Assembly: GCF_003403035.1 (NCBI RefSeq)
Contig: NZ_QURN01000015.1
Location: 1-64,000 of the forward strand
DNA length: 64,000 nt
From: Mesorhizobium denitrificans
GTDB lineage: Bacteria > Pseudomonadota > Alphaproteobacteria > Rhizobiales > Rhizobiaceae
Direction: 5' to 3'
Position numbers and translations under genes: made by a program. Shown piece after piece: positions 37,617-48,997 of this stretch. Numbering within the stretch: position 1 is the stretch's first letter; the number at the start of each line of letters is the position of its first letter. The notes under the pieces were generated by a model that was not told where the DNA came from, ran no database searches, and was given only the letters and a program-made list of their open reading frames with translations.

Positions 37617-37940
37617 TTACTTGGCCGCCTTGGCCTTGCGCTGATTATGCGAGCGCAGGATGCGGTTCTTAAGCACGTTTGACGCCTTGAACGTCATAAC
37701 GCGACGCGGCAGAATCGGCACTTCTTCGCCCGTTTTCGGGTTGCGGCCGATGCGTTCGTTCTTGTCGCGAACCTGAAATGTCGCGAACGACGACAACTTT
37801 ACAGATTCACCGCGAACGATAGCGTCGCAAATCTCATCAAGCACAGACTCGACAAGATCCGCGGATTCCGTGCGGGAAAGTCCCACCTTTCGATAAACGG
37901 CTTCAGCGAGGTCAGCGCGTGTGACAGTCTTACCGCTCAT
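37617..37940 (-). CDS. ihfA: Integration host factor, alpha subunit
   Basis: A 107-residue HU/IHF-fold DNA-bending protein. The alpha subunit is indicated by [19 protein letters not shown] and the beta-arm [17 protein letters not shown], whose proline intercalates into DNA. It pairs with IhfB, encoded elsewhere. The C-terminus is basic. Start ATG 37940; it lies between fabH and the MerR gene on the same strand. Confidence 0.95.
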   Translation of the reverse strand: MSGKTVTRADLAEAVYRKVGLSRTESADLVESVLDEICDAIVRGESVKLSSFATFQVRDKNERIGRNPKTGEEVPILPRRVMTFKASNVLKNRILRSHNQRKAKAAK

Positions 37941-38041
37941 GGAGCCGTCGCCCTATTGTTCTGAAATTACAGGTCAAAATGAAACCGCGCGACGTTAGAA
38001 AAATGCCGCCGCTAGGTCAAGGACTGCAAACACTCTTTATT

Positions 38042-39013
38042 TCACCAGCGAAGCAGAACCGCGCCCCAAGTGAACCCGCCGCCCATAGCTTCCAGCAAAA
38101 CAAGGTCCCCTTTTTTGATGCGGCCATCGTTTACAGCGGTCGAAAGTGCCAGCGGAACCGACGCCGCCGATGTATTTCCGTGCAAATCTACCGTGATAAC
38201 TACTTTTTCTTCTGCAATTCCAAGCTTTTTGGCGGAAGCGTCAATAATCCGCTTGTTTGCTTGGTGTGGCACAAACCAGTCCAGATCGTCAGCCGTAATT
38301 CCCGCTGCGGAGAACGTCGCTTCAATCACATCGGTAATCATGCCCACCGCATGCTTGAAAACTTCGCGCCCTTCCATCCGCAAATGGCCGACCGTGCCCG
38401 TGGTTGAAGGCCCGCCATCAACGAACAGCTTGTCCTTGTGCTGTCCGTCCGAGCGCAGGCTCGCGGCGAGAATGCCACTATCCGACACAGCGCCGTCGCC
38501 CTCCGCCGCTTCCAGCAGCACCGCGCCTGCTCCGTCGCCGAACAGCACACAGGTCGAGCGGTCATTCCAGTCGAGAATGCGCGAGAAAGTCTCCGCACCG
38601 ATCACGAGCACGCGCTTTGCCAGCCCGCCGCGGATATAAAGATCAGCGGTCGTAATGGCATAGACGAAACCACTGCACACGGCCTGCATATCGAACGCAA
38701 AGCCATTGCTCATGCCGAGACGGTGTTGAATCTCCACCGCCGTCGCAGGAAACGTGTTGTTCGGCGTCGAGGTCGCCAGAATAATGAGGTCGAGATCACT
38801 GGCCTCAAGCCCGGCATTGGCAAGTGCTGCACGCGCAGCCGCCTCGCCGAGTGAGGCCGTCGTCTCATCATCCGCCGCCACATGGCGTTGCCGAATGCCC
38901 GTGCGCTGCACGATCCATTCGTCGGAAGTCTCAACGACACCTTCGAAATCCGTATTTTTCATAATCCGGCGCGGCAACGCCGAACCGGTTGCGCGCACAA
39001 TCGACCTGATCAA
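38042..39013 (-). CDS. fabH: Beta-ketoacyl-ACP synthase III
   Basis: Condenses acetyl-CoA with malonyl-ACP to start fatty acid synthesis; 323 residues. Catalytic residues are Cys in [12 protein letters not shown], His in [11 protein letters not shown] and Asn in [13 protein letters not shown], all present. It begins at TTG 39013, which overlaps the plsX stop (TTGA), so translation is coupled to phospholipid synthesis. Confidence 0.97.
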   Translation of the reverse strand: MIRSIVRATGSALPRRIMKNTDFEGVVETSDEWIVQRTGIRQRHVAADDETTASLGEAAARAALANAGLEASDLDLIILATSTPNNTFPATAVEIQHRLGMSNGFAFDMQAVCSGFVYAITTADLYIRGGLAKRVLVIGAETFSRILDWNDRSTCVLFGDGAGAVLLEAAEGDGAVSDSGILAASLRSDGQHKDKLFVDGGPSTTGTVGHLRMEGREVFKHAVGMITDVIEATFSAAGITADDLDWFVPHQANKRIIDASAKKLGIAEEKVVITVDLHGNTSAASVPLALSTAVNDGRIKKGDLVLLEAMGGGFTWGAVLLRW

Positions 39014-40092
39014 GCGTCTGTTCCTATATCAGTATCTTCCGCTTCGTCCTCAGGCCCCAGACCTGCCGATTGCGGATATTTTGCATGGAAAAGGTCGAGA
39101 TCGGCTTCGATCCTGTCGAGCAGCCTGTTTCGAACCATATCGTAGGCCACCTCAATGGCAGCCGCGAAACCTTCGGCATCGGTGCCACCATGGCTTTTCA
39201 CCACAATGCCATTGAGGCCCAGAAAAACACCGCCATTGGAGCGGCGCGGGTCCATTTTCTCGCGCAGGAAATCAAACGCTCCCTTGGCCAGCACATAGCC
39301 GATGCGCGACATCAGCGTGCGGCTCATGGCGCTGCGCAGGTAGGAAGCCATTTGCTTCGCCGTTCCTTCCGCAGTCTTGAGCGCAATATTTCCGGCGAAA
39401 CCTTCGGTCACGACCACATCAGATGTGCCCTTGCCAATGTCGTCGCCTTCGACAAAGCCGATGTAATCGAGCGATGCGAGGTTCGACGCCTTGAGCATAC
39501 GCCCGGCGTCCTTCACCTCTTCCTGCCCCTTCACCTCTTCGACGCCAATGTTGAGCAGCCCCACGGTCGGACGCTCGATCTCAAACAGCGCGCGCGCCAT
39601 GGCTGCGCCGAGAATCGCAAAATCGGTGAGCTGCTGCGCATCCGCGCCGATTGTCGCGCCGACGTCCAGCACCACGCTCTCGCTGCGCAGCGTCGGCCAG
39701 ATGCACGCAATCGCCGGGCGCTCGATATTCGCCATTGTGCGCAGACAGAATTTCGACATCGCCATCAGCGCGCCGGTATTGCCCGCTGAGACACATGCAT
39801 CCGCCTCGCCGGTTTTCACCGCTTCGATAGCCTTCCACATGGACGACTTCCAGCGCCCATGCCGTAGCGCAGCGCTGGGCTTGTCGTCCATCTTGACCAT
39901 AACGTCGCAATGAAACACCTGGCTCACAGCCGCTATGCGCGGATGCTTCTCCAGTACGGGCCGGATGGCCTCCTCGCGTCCGTAAATGAGAAAACGCACA
40001 TCGCCGCGCCGTTCCGCCACCTGCGCGAGCGCCGGCAGAATGGTTTGCGGACCGTGGTCCCCGCCCATTGCATCGATGGAAATTCGGATCAA
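39010..40092 (-). CDS. plsX: Phosphate acyltransferase PlsX
   Basis: Makes acyl-phosphate from acyl-ACP for PlsY, the first step to phosphatidic acid; 360 residues. The N-terminal signature is [12 protein letters not shown] and the family motif [15 protein letters not shown] is present. Start TTG 40092 with AAGG upstream. The order yceD-plsX-fabH links ribosome-related, lipid and fatty-acid genes as in most alphaproteobacteria. Confidence 0.97.
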   Translation of the reverse strand: MIRISIDAMGGDHGPQTILPALAQVAERRGDVRFLIYGREEAIRPVLEKHPRIAAVSQVFHCDVMVKMDDKPSAALRHGRWKSSMWKAIEAVKTGEADACVSAGNTGALMAMSKFCLRTMANIERPAIACIWPTLRSESVVLDVGATIGADAQQLTDFAILGAAMARALFEIERPTVGLLNIGVEEVKGQEEVKDAGRMLKASNLASLDYIGFVEGDDIGKGTSDVVVTEGFAGNIALKTAEGTAKQMASYLRSAMSRTLMSRIGYVLAKGAFDFLREKMDPRRSNGGVFLGLNGIVVKSHGGTDAEGFAAAIEVAYDMVRNRLLDRIEADLDLFHAKYPQSAGLGPEDEAEDTDIGTDA

Positions 40093-40184
40093 CCGGTTAA
40101 CCTTTGTTCATTGACAGGCAGTCTCCTGCCTGCGTGGCGCGAAAATAGCGCTTTTGCGCTTCTGCACAACCGCCGAATCTCCAC

Positions 40185-40760
40185 TTACTTCTTAGATAAT
40201 GCTTCGCGCAACTTCTCTGCAAAAGAGCCGCCCTCTTCTGCCTCATGCGCATCTTCCTCTTCCGAGGCCTCAATCGAAGCACCCTGCTTGCGTGGATACG
40301 GATCGATCCCTAGCCCGAAAAATTCTTCGGCTAAAGCTCCAACATCAATTAAATCACCTGAAAATGTTTCAGGGCTGTCTGGTCCCTCTGCATCCAGCAC
40401 GATCTCGCCACCAATTCCGAAGCCTTCCCGGCCGAGCTTCGAACTTTCCGGCAGAAAAACGGAATCGATCTCCTCATCGATCTTGTTTTCCACCGGTTCC
40501 AGCGTAACGACACAGCTTTGAACGATTTTGGCCTGCACGCGGCCCGTCACTTTCACGCCGTTGCGCTTCCACGGCGCAACCAGCAGATTCGCGACAAACG
40601 AATCAACCTGTTGAAGTTCATGAACTTCGGCCAGCTCCGCGCGCTGTTTTTCGGTTGCATCAATGCGCACGGGCATCCCTTTTTGCGGTAGCCGCGCGAC
40701 ATTTACCGTAAACGAAACCGGGCTTCGTTCGATATGTGGTTCACGTTCGCGCAACATCAT
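40185..40760 (-). CDS. YceD-family DUF177 protein
   Basis: A 191-residue acidic protein. It has the DUF177 features: SCVVTLEPVENKIDEEI, followed by a conserved DLIDVGALAEEFFGLGIDPYPRK. In other bacteria YceD is implicated in 23S rRNA accumulation and is encoded near rpmF or plsX. It starts at ATG 40760 overlapping the stop of the upstream chaperone gene (ATGA). Confidence 0.88.
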   Translation of the reverse strand: MMLREREPHIERSPVSFTVNVARLPQKGMPVRIDATEKQRAELAEVHELQQVDSFVANLLVAPWKRNGVKVTGRVQAKIVQSCVVTLEPVENKIDEEIDSVFLPESSKLGREGFGIGGEIVLDAEGPDSPETFSGDLIDVGALAEEFFGLGIDPYPRKQGASIEASEEEDAHEAEEGGSFAEKLREALSKK

Positions 40761-41308
40761 TCTCCCGTCGATCCCGCTGTTGGAAACCGTAGACGACCCG
40801 CAAGAACGTCCGCTTCGCTTTGCGCACGAAGCGTGGCGTCGGCCTCCAAGGCATAGCGCGCCAACGCCCCTCCAAACATCCATTCCGGCTGCCCCGGCAC
40901 AACGTTGCGGGCCAGGGCCGCCGCCAGCGCAGGCCCATCATTTGCATCAAGCGCATCACCATAAGACCCGGCGCGCCCATAAAACATTTTCGCAAGCTTT
41001 TTCATACGCTTGGGAACAGAAACGTCACCAATTCCCAACTCGCGCAATGAGTGATCGACCTCGGTGAAAAACGTGTCGGTCAGCTCCTGCGCAATGTCAC
41101 GCTCGGCCTGCACACCATGTATAAGCCTGCGCATTGCGAGAATCATGTGCAGCGATATCATTTCGAATCGACCCAGCGGCGTATCCGGTACATTCCAGGC
41201 CGAATAAAAGTGCGGTTGCCGCGCCGCCGCCACGATTGCTGCGTAAAGGGCGCCGGTGACTTCCCGGTTGCTTTCGCGCTCGCGATTGAAAAAACGCTGG
41301 AAAATCAC
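40757..41308 (-). CDS. Ubiquinol-cytochrome c chaperone family protein
   Basis: About 183 residues, helical. The segments YSAWNVPDTPLGRFEMISLHM and LTDTFFTEVDHSLRELGIGD define the Cbp3/UQCC family, which assists cytochrome b and bc1 complex assembly in mitochondria; the bacterial protein probably does the same. The likely start is GTG 41308 (MIFQRFFNRE); a TTG at 41356 extends it by 16 residues. It is coupled to the YceD gene downstream. Confidence 0.87.
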   Translation of the reverse strand: MIFQRFFNRERESNREVTGALYAAIVAAARQPHFYSAWNVPDTPLGRFEMISLHMILAMRRLIHGVQAERDIAQELTDTFFTEVDHSLRELGIGDVSVPKRMKKLAKMFYGRAGSYGDALDANDGPALAAALARNVVPGQPEWMFGGALARYALEADATLRAQSEADVLAGRLRFPTAGSTGE

Positions 41309-41418
41309 AATTGGTCGGGCCTTTCGATTGCGGTCCGCGCTGGTTGCATAGGACAAAAAGCTGGTTTACCGCTTCTGCGGCACCGTGCAAGGGCATTGGG
41401 CATCTGAGGGAGTTGTTG

Positions 41419-41931
41419 TTGAGCGCATCGGTTTTCAAGAGCCCGGCGGGACGCGGCTTCGCGTTAACGGCGAGCCTGCTGGCGGCAGGTCTGGTTTCAG
41501 GCTGCAATACTGCAAAGACATTCGGCGATCTCACGCCATCCGAAACGCTGAGCCAGGGCTATGTCGTGGATCAGCAGGCCATCGATATGGTTCCAATCGG
41601 CTCCAGCCGCGAGCAGGTGATGTTGGCGCTCGGCAGCCCCTCCACCACTGCAACCTTCGATAACGAAGCGTTCTATTACATTTCGCAGACGCGCCGGCGT
41701 TCCGTTGCGTTTTCCAAGCCCAAGCTTGTCGATCAGCGCGTTCTCGCCGTGTATTTCGGCCCCGACGACCGCGTGACGCAGATTGCGAACTACGGCATGA
41801 AAGACGGCAAGCTGTTCGACTTCGTGTCGCGCACCACGCCGACGGGCGGCAAGGACCGCACCTTCCTCGGCCAGATTCTCGCCGGACCCGGCGACGACAC
41901 CGACCTGACCAAGACGCTGCTCGGCGGCTGA
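41419..41931 (+). CDS. bamE: BamE/OmlA-like outer membrane assembly lipoprotein
   Basis: A 170-residue lipoprotein (SLLAAGLVSGC; lipobox LVSGC) with the SmpA/OmlA domain: VPIGSSREQVMLALGSPSTT, then FYYISQTRRR and RVLAVYFGPDDRV. BamE stabilises the BAM complex that inserts outer membrane proteins. It starts at TTG 41419 (of three tandem TTGs), seven bases after GAGGGA. It is divergent from the UQCC chaperone gene and ends at a strong terminator. Confidence 0.9.
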   Translation: MSASVFKSPAGRGFALTASLLAAGLVSGCNTAKTFGDLTPSETLSQGYVVDQQAIDMVPIGSSREQVMLALGSPSTTATFDNEAFYYISQTRRRSVAFSKPKLVDQRVLAVYFGPDDRVTQIANYGMKDGKLFDFVSRTTPTGGKDRTFLGQILAGPGDDTDLTKTLLGG

Positions 41932-41957
41932 TCCGGTTTCAGTCAGCAAACCAAACA

Positions 41958-41987
41958 AAAACCCGCGGGATCGCTCCCGCGGGTTTT
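41958..41987. terminator. Bidirectional terminator between bamE and hppA
   Basis: AAAACCCGCGGGA-TCGC-TCCCGCGGGTTTT, a 13-base perfect stem with flanking A and T tracts, placed between two convergent genes. Confidence 0.9.
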
Positions 41988-42004
41988 CCGTTTCGTCGGT
42001 GGGT

Positions 42005-44152
42005 TTACGCTGCGCCGTGCGCGAGCACAGCGAGCAACAACAGCGCGACGATGTTGGTGATCTTGATCGCCGGATTCACAGCCGGACCAGCCGTATCCTT
42101 GTAAGGATCGCCGACCGTATCGCCTGTGACCGAAGCCTTGTGAGCTTCCGAACCCTTGAGGTGCTTCACGCCGTCCTTGTCAGTGAAGCCGTCTTCAAAC
42201 GACTTCTTCGCATTGTCCCATGCGCCACCGCCGGAGGTCATCGAAATCGCCACGAACAGGCCATTCACGATGACACCAAGCAACGATGCACCGAGCGCCG
42301 CGAAAGCCGAAGCCTTTGAGCCCGAGATCAACAGCACGCCGAAATAAACGACGAGCGGGGCCAGCACAGGCAGAAGCGACGGAATGACCATCTCCTTGAT
42401 CGCGGCACGGGTCAGAAGGTCCACAGCGCGCGCATAGTTCGGCTTGGAGGTGCCCTTCATGATGCCCGGATCTTCGCGGAACTGCTTGCGCACTTCCTCG
42501 ACGATTGAACCCGCCGCACGGCCAACTGCCGTCATGGCGATGCCACCGAACAGATAAGGGATCAGACCGCCGAAGATCAGGCCCGCGACGACATAGGGAT
42601 TCGACAGATCGAACGACACCGTCCCGACATCCGCGAAGTACGGATATTGGGCGGCATTTTCCGTGAAGAACCGCAGATCGTAGCTATAGGCAGCAAACAG
42701 CACGAGCGCGCCGAGGCCCGCCGAGCCAATCGCATAGCCCTTGGTCACGGCCTTGGTCGTGTTGCCCACCGCGTCGAGCGCGTCGGTCGATTGGCGCACT
42801 TCTTTCGGCAGGCCGGCCATTTCGGCGATGCCGCCGGCATTGTCCGTGACCGGGCCAAACGCGTCCAGCGCGACGATCATACCGGCAAGGCCGAGCATGG
42901 TCGTAACTGCGATGGCCGTGCCGAACAGGCCCGCGAGCTGGTAGGTTCCGATAATGCCGCCAACGATCACCAGCGCAGGCAGCGCCGTCGATTCCAGCGA
43001 AACCGCAAGACCCTGAATGACGTTGGTGCCGTGGCCCGTTACCGAAGCCTGTGCGATGGAGTTCACCGGGCGCTTGTTGGTTCCGGTGTAATATTCGGTG
43101 ATGACAACGATCAGCGCCGTAACCACCAGCCCAAGCAGACCGCAGGTGAACAGGCTCGTGCCTGTTATCGGCATTCCGCCAACACTGCCAATCTCGCCCC
43201 AGCCAATCGTCATCTGCGTTGCTGCAGCAAGGCCGACGATGGACAGCAGACCCGTCACGATCAGGCCCTTGTAGAGCGCGCCCATGATGGACCCGTTCGC
43301 GCCGAGCTTGACGAAGAACGTGCCGACGATTGAGGTCAGAATGCACGCGCCGCAAATCGCCAGCGGATAGATCATCACGGAGCCGAGCGTTGCGGTTCCT
43401 GCGAAGAAGATCGCGGCCAACACCATTGTCGCCACAACCGTCACGGCATACGTTTCGAACAGGTCGGCAGCCATACCGGCGCAATCGCCAACATTGTCGC
43501 CGACATTGTCCGCGATGGTTGCCGGGTTACGCGGATCATCTTCCGGAATGCCGGCTTCAACCTTGCCGACGAGATCGCCGCCGACGTCTGCGCCCTTGGT
43601 GAAGATGCCACCGCCAAGACGTGCAAAGATCGAGATCAACGATGCGCCGAAACCGAGCGCGACCAGCGCATCGATCACAACGCGGTCAGCCGGCTGGTGC
43701 CCCATCGGTCCGATCAGGATCCAGAAGTAGACCGACACGCCGAGCAGCGCGAGACCAGCCACCAGCAGACCCGTGATAGCGCCCGACTTGAACGCGATGT
43801 CGAGGCCAGCCGAAAGGCTGTTCGATGCGGCCTGCGCGGTGCGAACATTGGCTCTAACCGAAACGTGCATGCCGATGAATCCGGCGACGCCCGAAAGCAC
43901 CGCACCGATCAGAAAACCGATCGCGGCAGTCGATGACAGCAGCCACCATGCAAGCAAAAAGACGACGACGCCCACAATCGCAATCGTTGTGTACTGACGT
44001 GTCAGGTAAGCTTGCGCCCCCTCTCGGATGGCGGCTGAAATTTCCTGCATGCGTGCATTGCCTTGGTCGGCCGCCAGGACCGACTGGGTTGCCCAGATCG
44101 CGTAAACGATGGACAGCACGCCGCAGAGAATGACTACGTAAAGCATTGTCAT
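42005..44152 (-). CDS. hppA: Proton-translocating membrane pyrophosphatase
   Basis: A 715-residue integral membrane protein with about 16 helices that couples PPi hydrolysis to proton export. The PPi site is [18 protein letters not shown] and the second acidic motif [18 protein letters not shown] carries Lys at the position that distinguishes K+-independent enzymes (GNTTAA in K+-dependent ones), so it is the K+-independent proton type. I start at ATG 44152 with AGGAATG upstream; an alternative ATG is at 44146. Confidence 0.95.
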   Translation of the reverse strand: MTMLYVVILCGVLSIVYAIWATQSVLAADQGNARMQEISAAIREGAQAYLTRQYTTIAIVGVVVFLLAWWLLSSTAAIGFLIGAVLSGVAGFIGMHVSVRANVRTAQAASNSLSAGLDIAFKSGAITGLLVAGLALLGVSVYFWILIGPMGHQPADRVVIDALVALGFGASLISIFARLGGGIFTKGADVGGDLVGKVEAGIPEDDPRNPATIADNVGDNVGDCAGMAADLFETYAVTVVATMVLAAIFFAGTATLGSVMIYPLAICGACILTSIVGTFFVKLGANGSIMGALYKGLIVTGLLSIVGLAAATQMTIGWGEIGSVGGMPITGTSLFTCGLLGLVVTALIVVITEYYTGTNKRPVNSIAQASVTGHGTNVIQGLAVSLESTALPALVIVGGIIGTYQLAGLFGTAIAVTTMLGLAGMIVALDAFGPVTDNAGGIAEMAGLPKEVRQSTDALDAVGNTTKAVTKGYAIGSAGLGALVLFAAYSYDLRFFTENAAQYPYFADVGTVSFDLSNPYVVAGLIFGGLIPYLFGGIAMTAVGRAAGSIVEEVRKQFREDPGIMKGTSKPNYARAVDLLTRAAIKEMVIPSLLPVLAPLVVYFGVLLISGSKASAFAALGASLLGVIVNGLFVAISMTSGGGAWDNAKKSFEDGFTDKDGVKHLKGSEAHKASVTGDTVGDPYKDTAGPAVNPAIKITNIVALLLLAVLAHGAA

Positions 44153-44367
44153 TTGCGGAACATTCCTCAGGATATGGCCCCTAAGATCCTCTCCACGGGC
44201 CGTGCGAAGTTTTGAAAAGGCCAAACGCCTCTCACCCATTCGTTGCGGCTTTTACCGAACGGGTCAAGTCGCCGTCAAATGTTGGATGCAATTCTGCCCA
44301 GCTTTTGCCGAATTTGCATCAGGCACGGCCGCGCGCTCTTCATCCAAACTATGAAATTCCACACCCC

Positions 44368-45570
44368 TCAGGCCAGCTTGCGCTTGCGCGAATAGGTAAC
44401 GACCGCCAGAGCGGCGATGCACACGAAGCAAACGGGGAATACGATCCAGTTGAGCATATCCCAGCCCCACGCATTATACGTCGCGCCGGCCATCAGCGAC
44501 GCAAATGCGACGCTGGAGAAAAGCACCAGATCGTGGAAGCCTTGGACCTTGCCTTTTTCGGACGGGCGGTAGGTTTCGGAGACGATCGCCGTCGCGCCTA
44601 TAAAGCCGAAATTCCATCCAATGCCGAGCAGGATCAGCGCCGTCCAGAACTGCCAAAGCTCGATACCCGACAGCGCCACCACGGCGCACATGATGAGCAG
44701 GCCCAGACCAATCGCAACGATCGTTTCCGCGCCAAAGCGCTGGATCAGCCTGCCCGTGAAAAAGCTTGGCCCGAACATAGCCATGACGTGCCATGAAATA
44801 CCGAGCGTCGCTTCGTCTGTCGTGAAGCCGCAGCCGACCATCGCCAGAGGTGCGCCGGTCATAACAAAACTCATCAGCGCATAAGAGCCAACGCCGCAAA
44901 TCATTGCTGCGAGAAAGCGTGGTTCAGACACGATCTCTCCGAGCGGCCGCGCAGGCAATTGCGCCGCTCCAGACGATTGGGCGTTTTTCGAGGGCTGCCT
45001 GAGAAACATCAGGATAGCCGCCCCGACTGCGGCCAGCACAATAATCGAAGCAAACGACCCGGCAAACATGACCGGCTGAAGAAGCTCGCGCGTGAAAATC
45101 ACGATTTGCGGCCCGAGCAGCGCGGTCACCACCCCGCCAGCCAGCACGAACGAAATCGCGCGCGCTTTGAATTCATGCGGCGCGTTGTCCGCAGCGGCAA
45201 AGCGGAACTGCTGGACAAACGAGTTGCCGACACCAAGGATCGCCAGCGCTCCCGCGAACAGCCAGAAGTTCGAATGCAGCAGCGCCATGGTCGCAACGAT
45301 TCCACCAAGCGCAGTGACAATCGTGCCCGTCAAAAATCCGTTGCGCTGCCCAACGGCGCGCACAAGCGCGGCAGCAGGAAGCGCACCGACAGCCATGCCG
45401 AAAATGAATGCGGTTACCGGCGCGGTCGCGAGCGACTTATCCTGCCCAAGCAGGCCGTATCCCACCAGACCGCCTACGGAGAGAGCCACCGGATTGGCAG
45501 ACCCGATAATGGCTTGCGCTGCCGAAAGCACCAATGCATTTCTCTTGGCATCGGCGGCGGAAAGGCTCAT
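44368..45570 (-). CDS. MFS transporter coupled to nusB
   Basis: A 400-residue major facilitator with 12 predicted helices and the loop motif [17 protein letters not shown] between helices 2 and 3. Substrate unknown. Its ATG at 45570 overlaps the nusB stop by four bases (ATGA), so it is the last gene of the riboflavin/nusB operon. A link to riboflavin export is tempting but not supported by any motif. Confidence 0.82.
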   Translation of the reverse strand: MSLSAADAKRNALVLSAAQAIIGSANPVALSVGGLVGYGLLGQDKSLATAPVTAFIFGMAVGALPAAALVRAVGQRNGFLTGTIVTALGGIVATMALLHSNFWLFAGALAILGVGNSFVQQFRFAAADNAPHEFKARAISFVLAGGVVTALLGPQIVIFTRELLQPVMFAGSFASIIVLAAVGAAILMFLRQPSKNAQSSGAAQLPARPLGEIVSEPRFLAAMICGVGSYALMSFVMTGAPLAMVGCGFTTDEATLGISWHVMAMFGPSFFTGRLIQRFGAETIVAIGLGLLIMCAVVALSGIELWQFWTALILLGIGWNFGFIGATAIVSETYRPSEKGKVQGFHDLVLFSSVAFASLMAGATYNAWGWDMLNWIVFPVCFVCIAALAVVTYSRKRKLA

Positions 45571-46067
45571 TGCGCCCCCTTGCCCCGACCCTCGCCACGC
45601 ACCCGGCGCGCTACACGATCCAGCACGGCATTGACGAGCTTCGGCTCGTCCTCGTCGTAAAACGCCTTGGCGATATCGACGTATTCCGAGACGATCACAG
45701 CAACCGGCACATCGTCGCGCTTCATCAATTCATACACGCCCGCGCGCAGGATCGCGCGCAGTGTGGAATCCAGTCTCGAAAGCGGCCAGTCCTCGGTCAG
45801 CGATTGCCCGATCAGCGGATCGACCGCTTTTTGATTCTCGACGACGCCCGAAAGAATGGCACGAAACCATTGCGCATCGGCCTCACGGTAAAGCGCACCA
45901 TCCAACTCTTTGCCGAGACGGAAGGATTCATATTCGGCAGTGGTTTCCAAAAGCCCGCTGCCGGTTACATCCATCTGGTAGAGAGCTTGCACGGCCGCGA
46001 GTCTCGCCGCGCCACGCTTGTTTGCGTGACGAACGGTTGCGCCGCCTTTCTCGCCAGATTCGCTCAC
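45567..46067 (-). CDS. nusB: Transcription antitermination protein NusB
   Basis: A 166-residue all-helical protein that binds boxA RNA with S10 to allow rRNA operon read-through. The conserved [14 protein letters not shown] and [23 protein letters not shown] are present. It starts at GTG 46067, overlapping the ribH stop (GTGA). The ribH-nusB arrangement is widely conserved. Confidence 0.96.
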   Translation of the reverse strand: MSESGEKGGATVRHANKRGAARLAAVQALYQMDVTGSGLLETTAEYESFRLGKELDGALYREADAQWFRAILSGVVENQKAVDPLIGQSLTEDWPLSRLDSTLRAILRAGVYELMKRDDVPVAVIVSEYVDIAKAFYDEDEPKLVNAVLDRVARRVRGEGRGKGAQ

Positions 46068-46558
46068 GCCCCACCTCCGAGACGCTCTTTCAGCGCGATC
46101 ATGGTCAGTGCAGCGCGCGCAGCAAAGCCGCCCTTGTCGCCTTCGCTTCTGCGCGCCCGCACCCAAGCCTGCTCGTCATTCTCGGTGGTCAAAATACCGT
46201 TGCCGATAGCGAGCGACTGCTGAACCGAAAGGTCCATCAACGCACGACTCGATTCATTCGCAACAATGTCGAAATGATATGTGTCGCCGCGAATGATGGT
46301 GCCGAGCGCGACATAGCCGTCATACACAGTACCGCCATCAACAGCGCCATCCAGCGCAAACGCGATGACGCCCGGAATCTCCAGCGAACCAGGAACTGTC
46401 ACGACATCATAGGTCGCGCCAGCTTCGGTAAGCGCGTTTGTCGCGCCATCCAGAAGTGCATCCGCCAAATCGTCATGGAATCGCGCTTCGACTATCAGCA
46501 AATGCGCCGGTCGCGATGGACGAATGAATGCTTTGCCGTGGTCTGATATGCCAGCCAT
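46064..46558 (-). CDS. ribH: 6,7-dimethyl-8-ribityllumazine synthase
   Basis: Penultimate enzyme of riboflavin synthesis, 164 residues. The active site shows VPGSLEIPG and [12 protein letters not shown], with the catalytic His in the latter. The enzyme condenses the pyrimidinedione made by RibD with dihydroxybutanone phosphate. Start ATG 46558, 71 bases after ribE, the only real gap in the cluster. Confidence 0.96.
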   Translation of the reverse strand: MAGISDHGKAFIRPSRPAHLLIVEARFHDDLADALLDGATNALTEAGATYDVVTVPGSLEIPGVIAFALDGAVDGGTVYDGYVALGTIIRGDTYHFDIVANESSRALMDLSVQQSLAIGNGILTTENDEQAWVRARRSEGDKGGFAARAALTMIALKERLGGGA

Positions 46559-46629
46559 TGAGTACTCCAGAAACGCGGGTCACTTAGGCCGAAGCCAGCA
46601 CGAGAGCAAGCGCCTCGTAACGCCACATT

Positions 46630-47247
46630 TCACAATCCTTGTGTTCCAGCCTCAACCAACCGTGCGGCATATCGCGCCATCGTGTCGATCTCGATGTTTA
46701 CGCGGTCCCCGGCCTGCCGTTCGCCCCATGTCGTCACGCCCAGCGAATGCTGGATAAGCAGCACGTCGAAACGCTGGCGATCCACCTTGTTGACGGTGAG
46801 CGACGTTCCGTCGAGCGCAACAGAGCCTTTCGGCGCAATGAATTTTGCAAGCTCACGCGGCGCTTCGAGCGTGAAACGCACCGCATCGCCCTCGGCTTCC
46901 CGGCTGACGATTTCTGCCATGCCATCAACATGGCCGGAGACGATGTGGCCACCCAATTCGTCGCCGATCTTCAACGCCCGTTCAAGATTGATGCAGGTTC
47001 CTTCGCGCCATGAAGAGGCAGTTGTGAGGCGCAGCGCTTCCTCCCACGCCTCGACCTCAAACCAGCGGGAATTCGAATTCGCTTCCGGGAGCCCGACAAC
47101 GGTCAGGCAAACACCGGCACAGGCAATGGAAGCGCCGATTTCAATAGTTGCCGGGTCATATGCAGTTTCGATACGCAGCCGAATACCCTCGGCCAGCGGC
47201 TTGATCGACGCGACGCGCCCGACATCTGTGACAATGCCTGTAAACAT
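46630..47247 (-). CDS. ribE: Riboflavin synthase, alpha chain
   Basis: Dismutates two lumazines into riboflavin; 205 residues made of two internally similar lumazine-binding domains (N-terminal [12 protein letters not shown]; second repeat HIVSGHVDGMAEIV). ATG 47247 shares one base with the ribD stop (TGATG). No FMN riboswitch was seen upstream. Confidence 0.96.
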   Translation of the reverse strand: MFTGIVTDVGRVASIKPLAEGIRLRIETAYDPATIEIGASIACAGVCLTVVGLPEANSNSRWFEVEAWEEALRLTTASSWREGTCINLERALKIGDELGGHIVSGHVDGMAEIVSREAEGDAVRFTLEAPRELAKFIAPKGSVALDGTSLTVNKVDRQRFDVLLIQHSLGVTTWGERQAGDRVNIEIDTMARYAARLVEAGTQGL

Positions 47248-48350
47248 CAGAGCTTCCTGACCCATTCGCGGCAAAGATCAGCACCAAAATGCTCTTTGCG
47301 TTTCATTTCAAAGCCTTGCGGTATGTTGTTTTCATCCAGAGGCGACAGAATTCCTTCGGAACCGATCGCATCAGGTCCGCGAAACAGAATTATTCTGTCC
47401 ACCAAATCGTCCATCAAAAACGCTCTTGCGGTATCGGCACCGCCTTCGACAAAAATGCGGGACATGCCCTGCCCGGCCAGATCTTCCAGCAGTTCCGGCA
47501 GGGCAATCCGACCCTCATGCATTTCGCTGGCGAGGAACCGAACACCAAGCGAGCCAAGGGTTTCACGCCTTGATTGATCTGCATTCTGATCAGGCGTGAG
47601 ATATGTAGGAACCGAGTTCGCAGTTTGCACCAGCGTTGCCGAGACAGGCAGGCGCAACGATGGATCAAGCACAATTCTTGAAGGCGAACGGCTTTGAAGG
47701 CCCGAAAGCCGAACGGTAAGGTCCGGATCATCAGCGATTGCAGTGCCAACACCAACCAGCACAGCGTCGCATTCGGCACGCATGAGATGCACCTGCGCAC
47801 GCGCGACAGGGCCAGTTATACTCACCTGCCCCGCACCCCTCTTGCCAATCATTCCGTCAGAAGAAAGTGCAAGCTTTAGAATGACTTCCGGTCTTTTTCT
47901 GACCGAGCGAACCAGATAGCCGGACATCAAATCGGCAGCTTCATCGGCGAGCACGCGCTCGGTGACTTCGACGCCGGCGGCGCGCAAAATCGCATAGCCC
48001 TTGCCGGAAACACGCTCGTCAGGATCGTTCGCCGCGCCCACCACGCGGGCGACGCCAGCAGCGACCAGCGCATTGGCACATGGTGGTGTACGGCCATGAT
48101 GCGCGCAAGGTTCCAGCGTTACATATGCGGTAGCTCCGCGCGCCAATTCGCCTGCTTCTTCAATGGCTTGAGGCTCAGCGTGGGGCCGTCCGCCAAGCGC
48201 CGTAACACCCCTGCCGACGATCACTCCATCGCGGACAATTAGCGTTCCGACCGAAGGATTCGTGCCGGTCAGGCTAAGATGCCGACGAGAGAAGCGTATC
48301 GCCGCCGCCATAAATTGGCGGTCGGTTTCAGGATCGGCAACTGAACTCAC
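47247..48350 (-). CDS. ribD: Bifunctional riboflavin deaminase/reductase
   Basis: A 367-residue two-domain enzyme. The N-terminal zinc deaminase has [11 protein letters not shown] and [11 protein letters not shown]; the C-terminal reductase uses NADPH (from about residue 150, with the segment GADTARAFL). It carries out the second and third steps of riboflavin synthesis. GTG 48350 overlaps the nrdR stop (GTGA). Confidence 0.95.
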   Translation of the reverse strand: MSSVADPETDRQFMAAAIRFSRRHLSLTGTNPSVGTLIVRDGVIVGRGVTALGGRPHAEPQAIEEAGELARGATAYVTLEPCAHHGRTPPCANALVAAGVARVVGAANDPDERVSGKGYAILRAAGVEVTERVLADEAADLMSGYLVRSVRKRPEVILKLALSSDGMIGKRGAGQVSITGPVARAQVHLMRAECDAVLVGVGTAIADDPDLTVRLSGLQSRSPSRIVLDPSLRLPVSATLVQTANSVPTYLTPDQNADQSRRETLGSLGVRFLASEMHEGRIALPELLEDLAGQGMSRIFVEGGADTARAFLMDDLVDRIILFRGPDAIGSEGILSPLDENNIPQGFEMKRKEHFGADLCREWVRKL

Positions 48351-48811
48351 TCCGGTTCCTCATCGCCGCGCAATTCGCCCAGAACTTCGTGGAAATCCTT
48401 GGCTTCCCGGAAGTTTCGATACACTGAGGCAAACCGCACATAGGCGACTTCATCAAGGGATTTCAGGGCTTCCATTACAAGCTTGCCGATTTCCTCGGAT
48501 GCGATTTCGGTTTCTCCAGAGCTTTCCAATTGCCGCACGATACCGGTCACCGCACGGTCTACCCGATCCGGATCGACATTGCGCTTGCGAACCGCAATAT
48601 GCATTGATCTCAATAGCTTATCACGATCAAAGGGAACCTTGCGGCCCGATTTCTTGACCACCGTCAGGTCGCGCAATTGCACGCGCTCGAAGGTTGTAAA
48701 CCGACCACCGCAATCCGGGCAGACCCGGCGGCGACGAATCGCGGAACCGTCCTCCGCAGGGCGGGAATCCTTTACCTGTGTGTCTTCCGATTGGCAGTAG
48801 GGACAGCGCAT
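48347..48811 (-). CDS. nrdR: Transcriptional repressor NrdR
   Basis: A 154-residue ATP/dATP-sensing repressor of ribonucleotide reductase genes. The N-terminal zinc ribbon [28 protein letters not shown] is intact, followed by the ATP-cone domain ([16 protein letters not shown]). It lies between glyA and ribD, the usual alphaproteobacterial position. Start ATG 48811. Confidence 0.97.
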   Translation of the reverse strand: MRCPYCQSEDTQVKDSRPAEDGSAIRRRRVCPDCGGRFTTFERVQLRDLTVVKKSGRKVPFDRDKLLRSMHIAVRKRNVDPDRVDRAVTGIVRQLESSGETEIASEEIGKLVMEALKSLDEVAYVRFASVYRNFREAKDFHEVLGELRGDEEPE

Positions 48812-48997
48812 TCAAAACCTTTCGGGGAATCTCTGAACTATGACTTAGTGGATATTCGCCGAAACGAAAAGCGGGCCGAGAATGGCTCCCAGCCCGCCAA
48901 AACTGCGATTTTTGCACCGTAAAACCAGTGCTTCTGGCCGCAAAACGCCCGAATTAGAGAAAAATACGGCCGTAAAAACCGGATTTTGCGCTTAAAA

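Noticed and set aside
46559-48997. FMN riboswitch or other riboswitch in the riboflavin cluster
   Set aside because: No conserved RFN-element sequence was seen in the ribH, ribD or nrdR upstream gaps.
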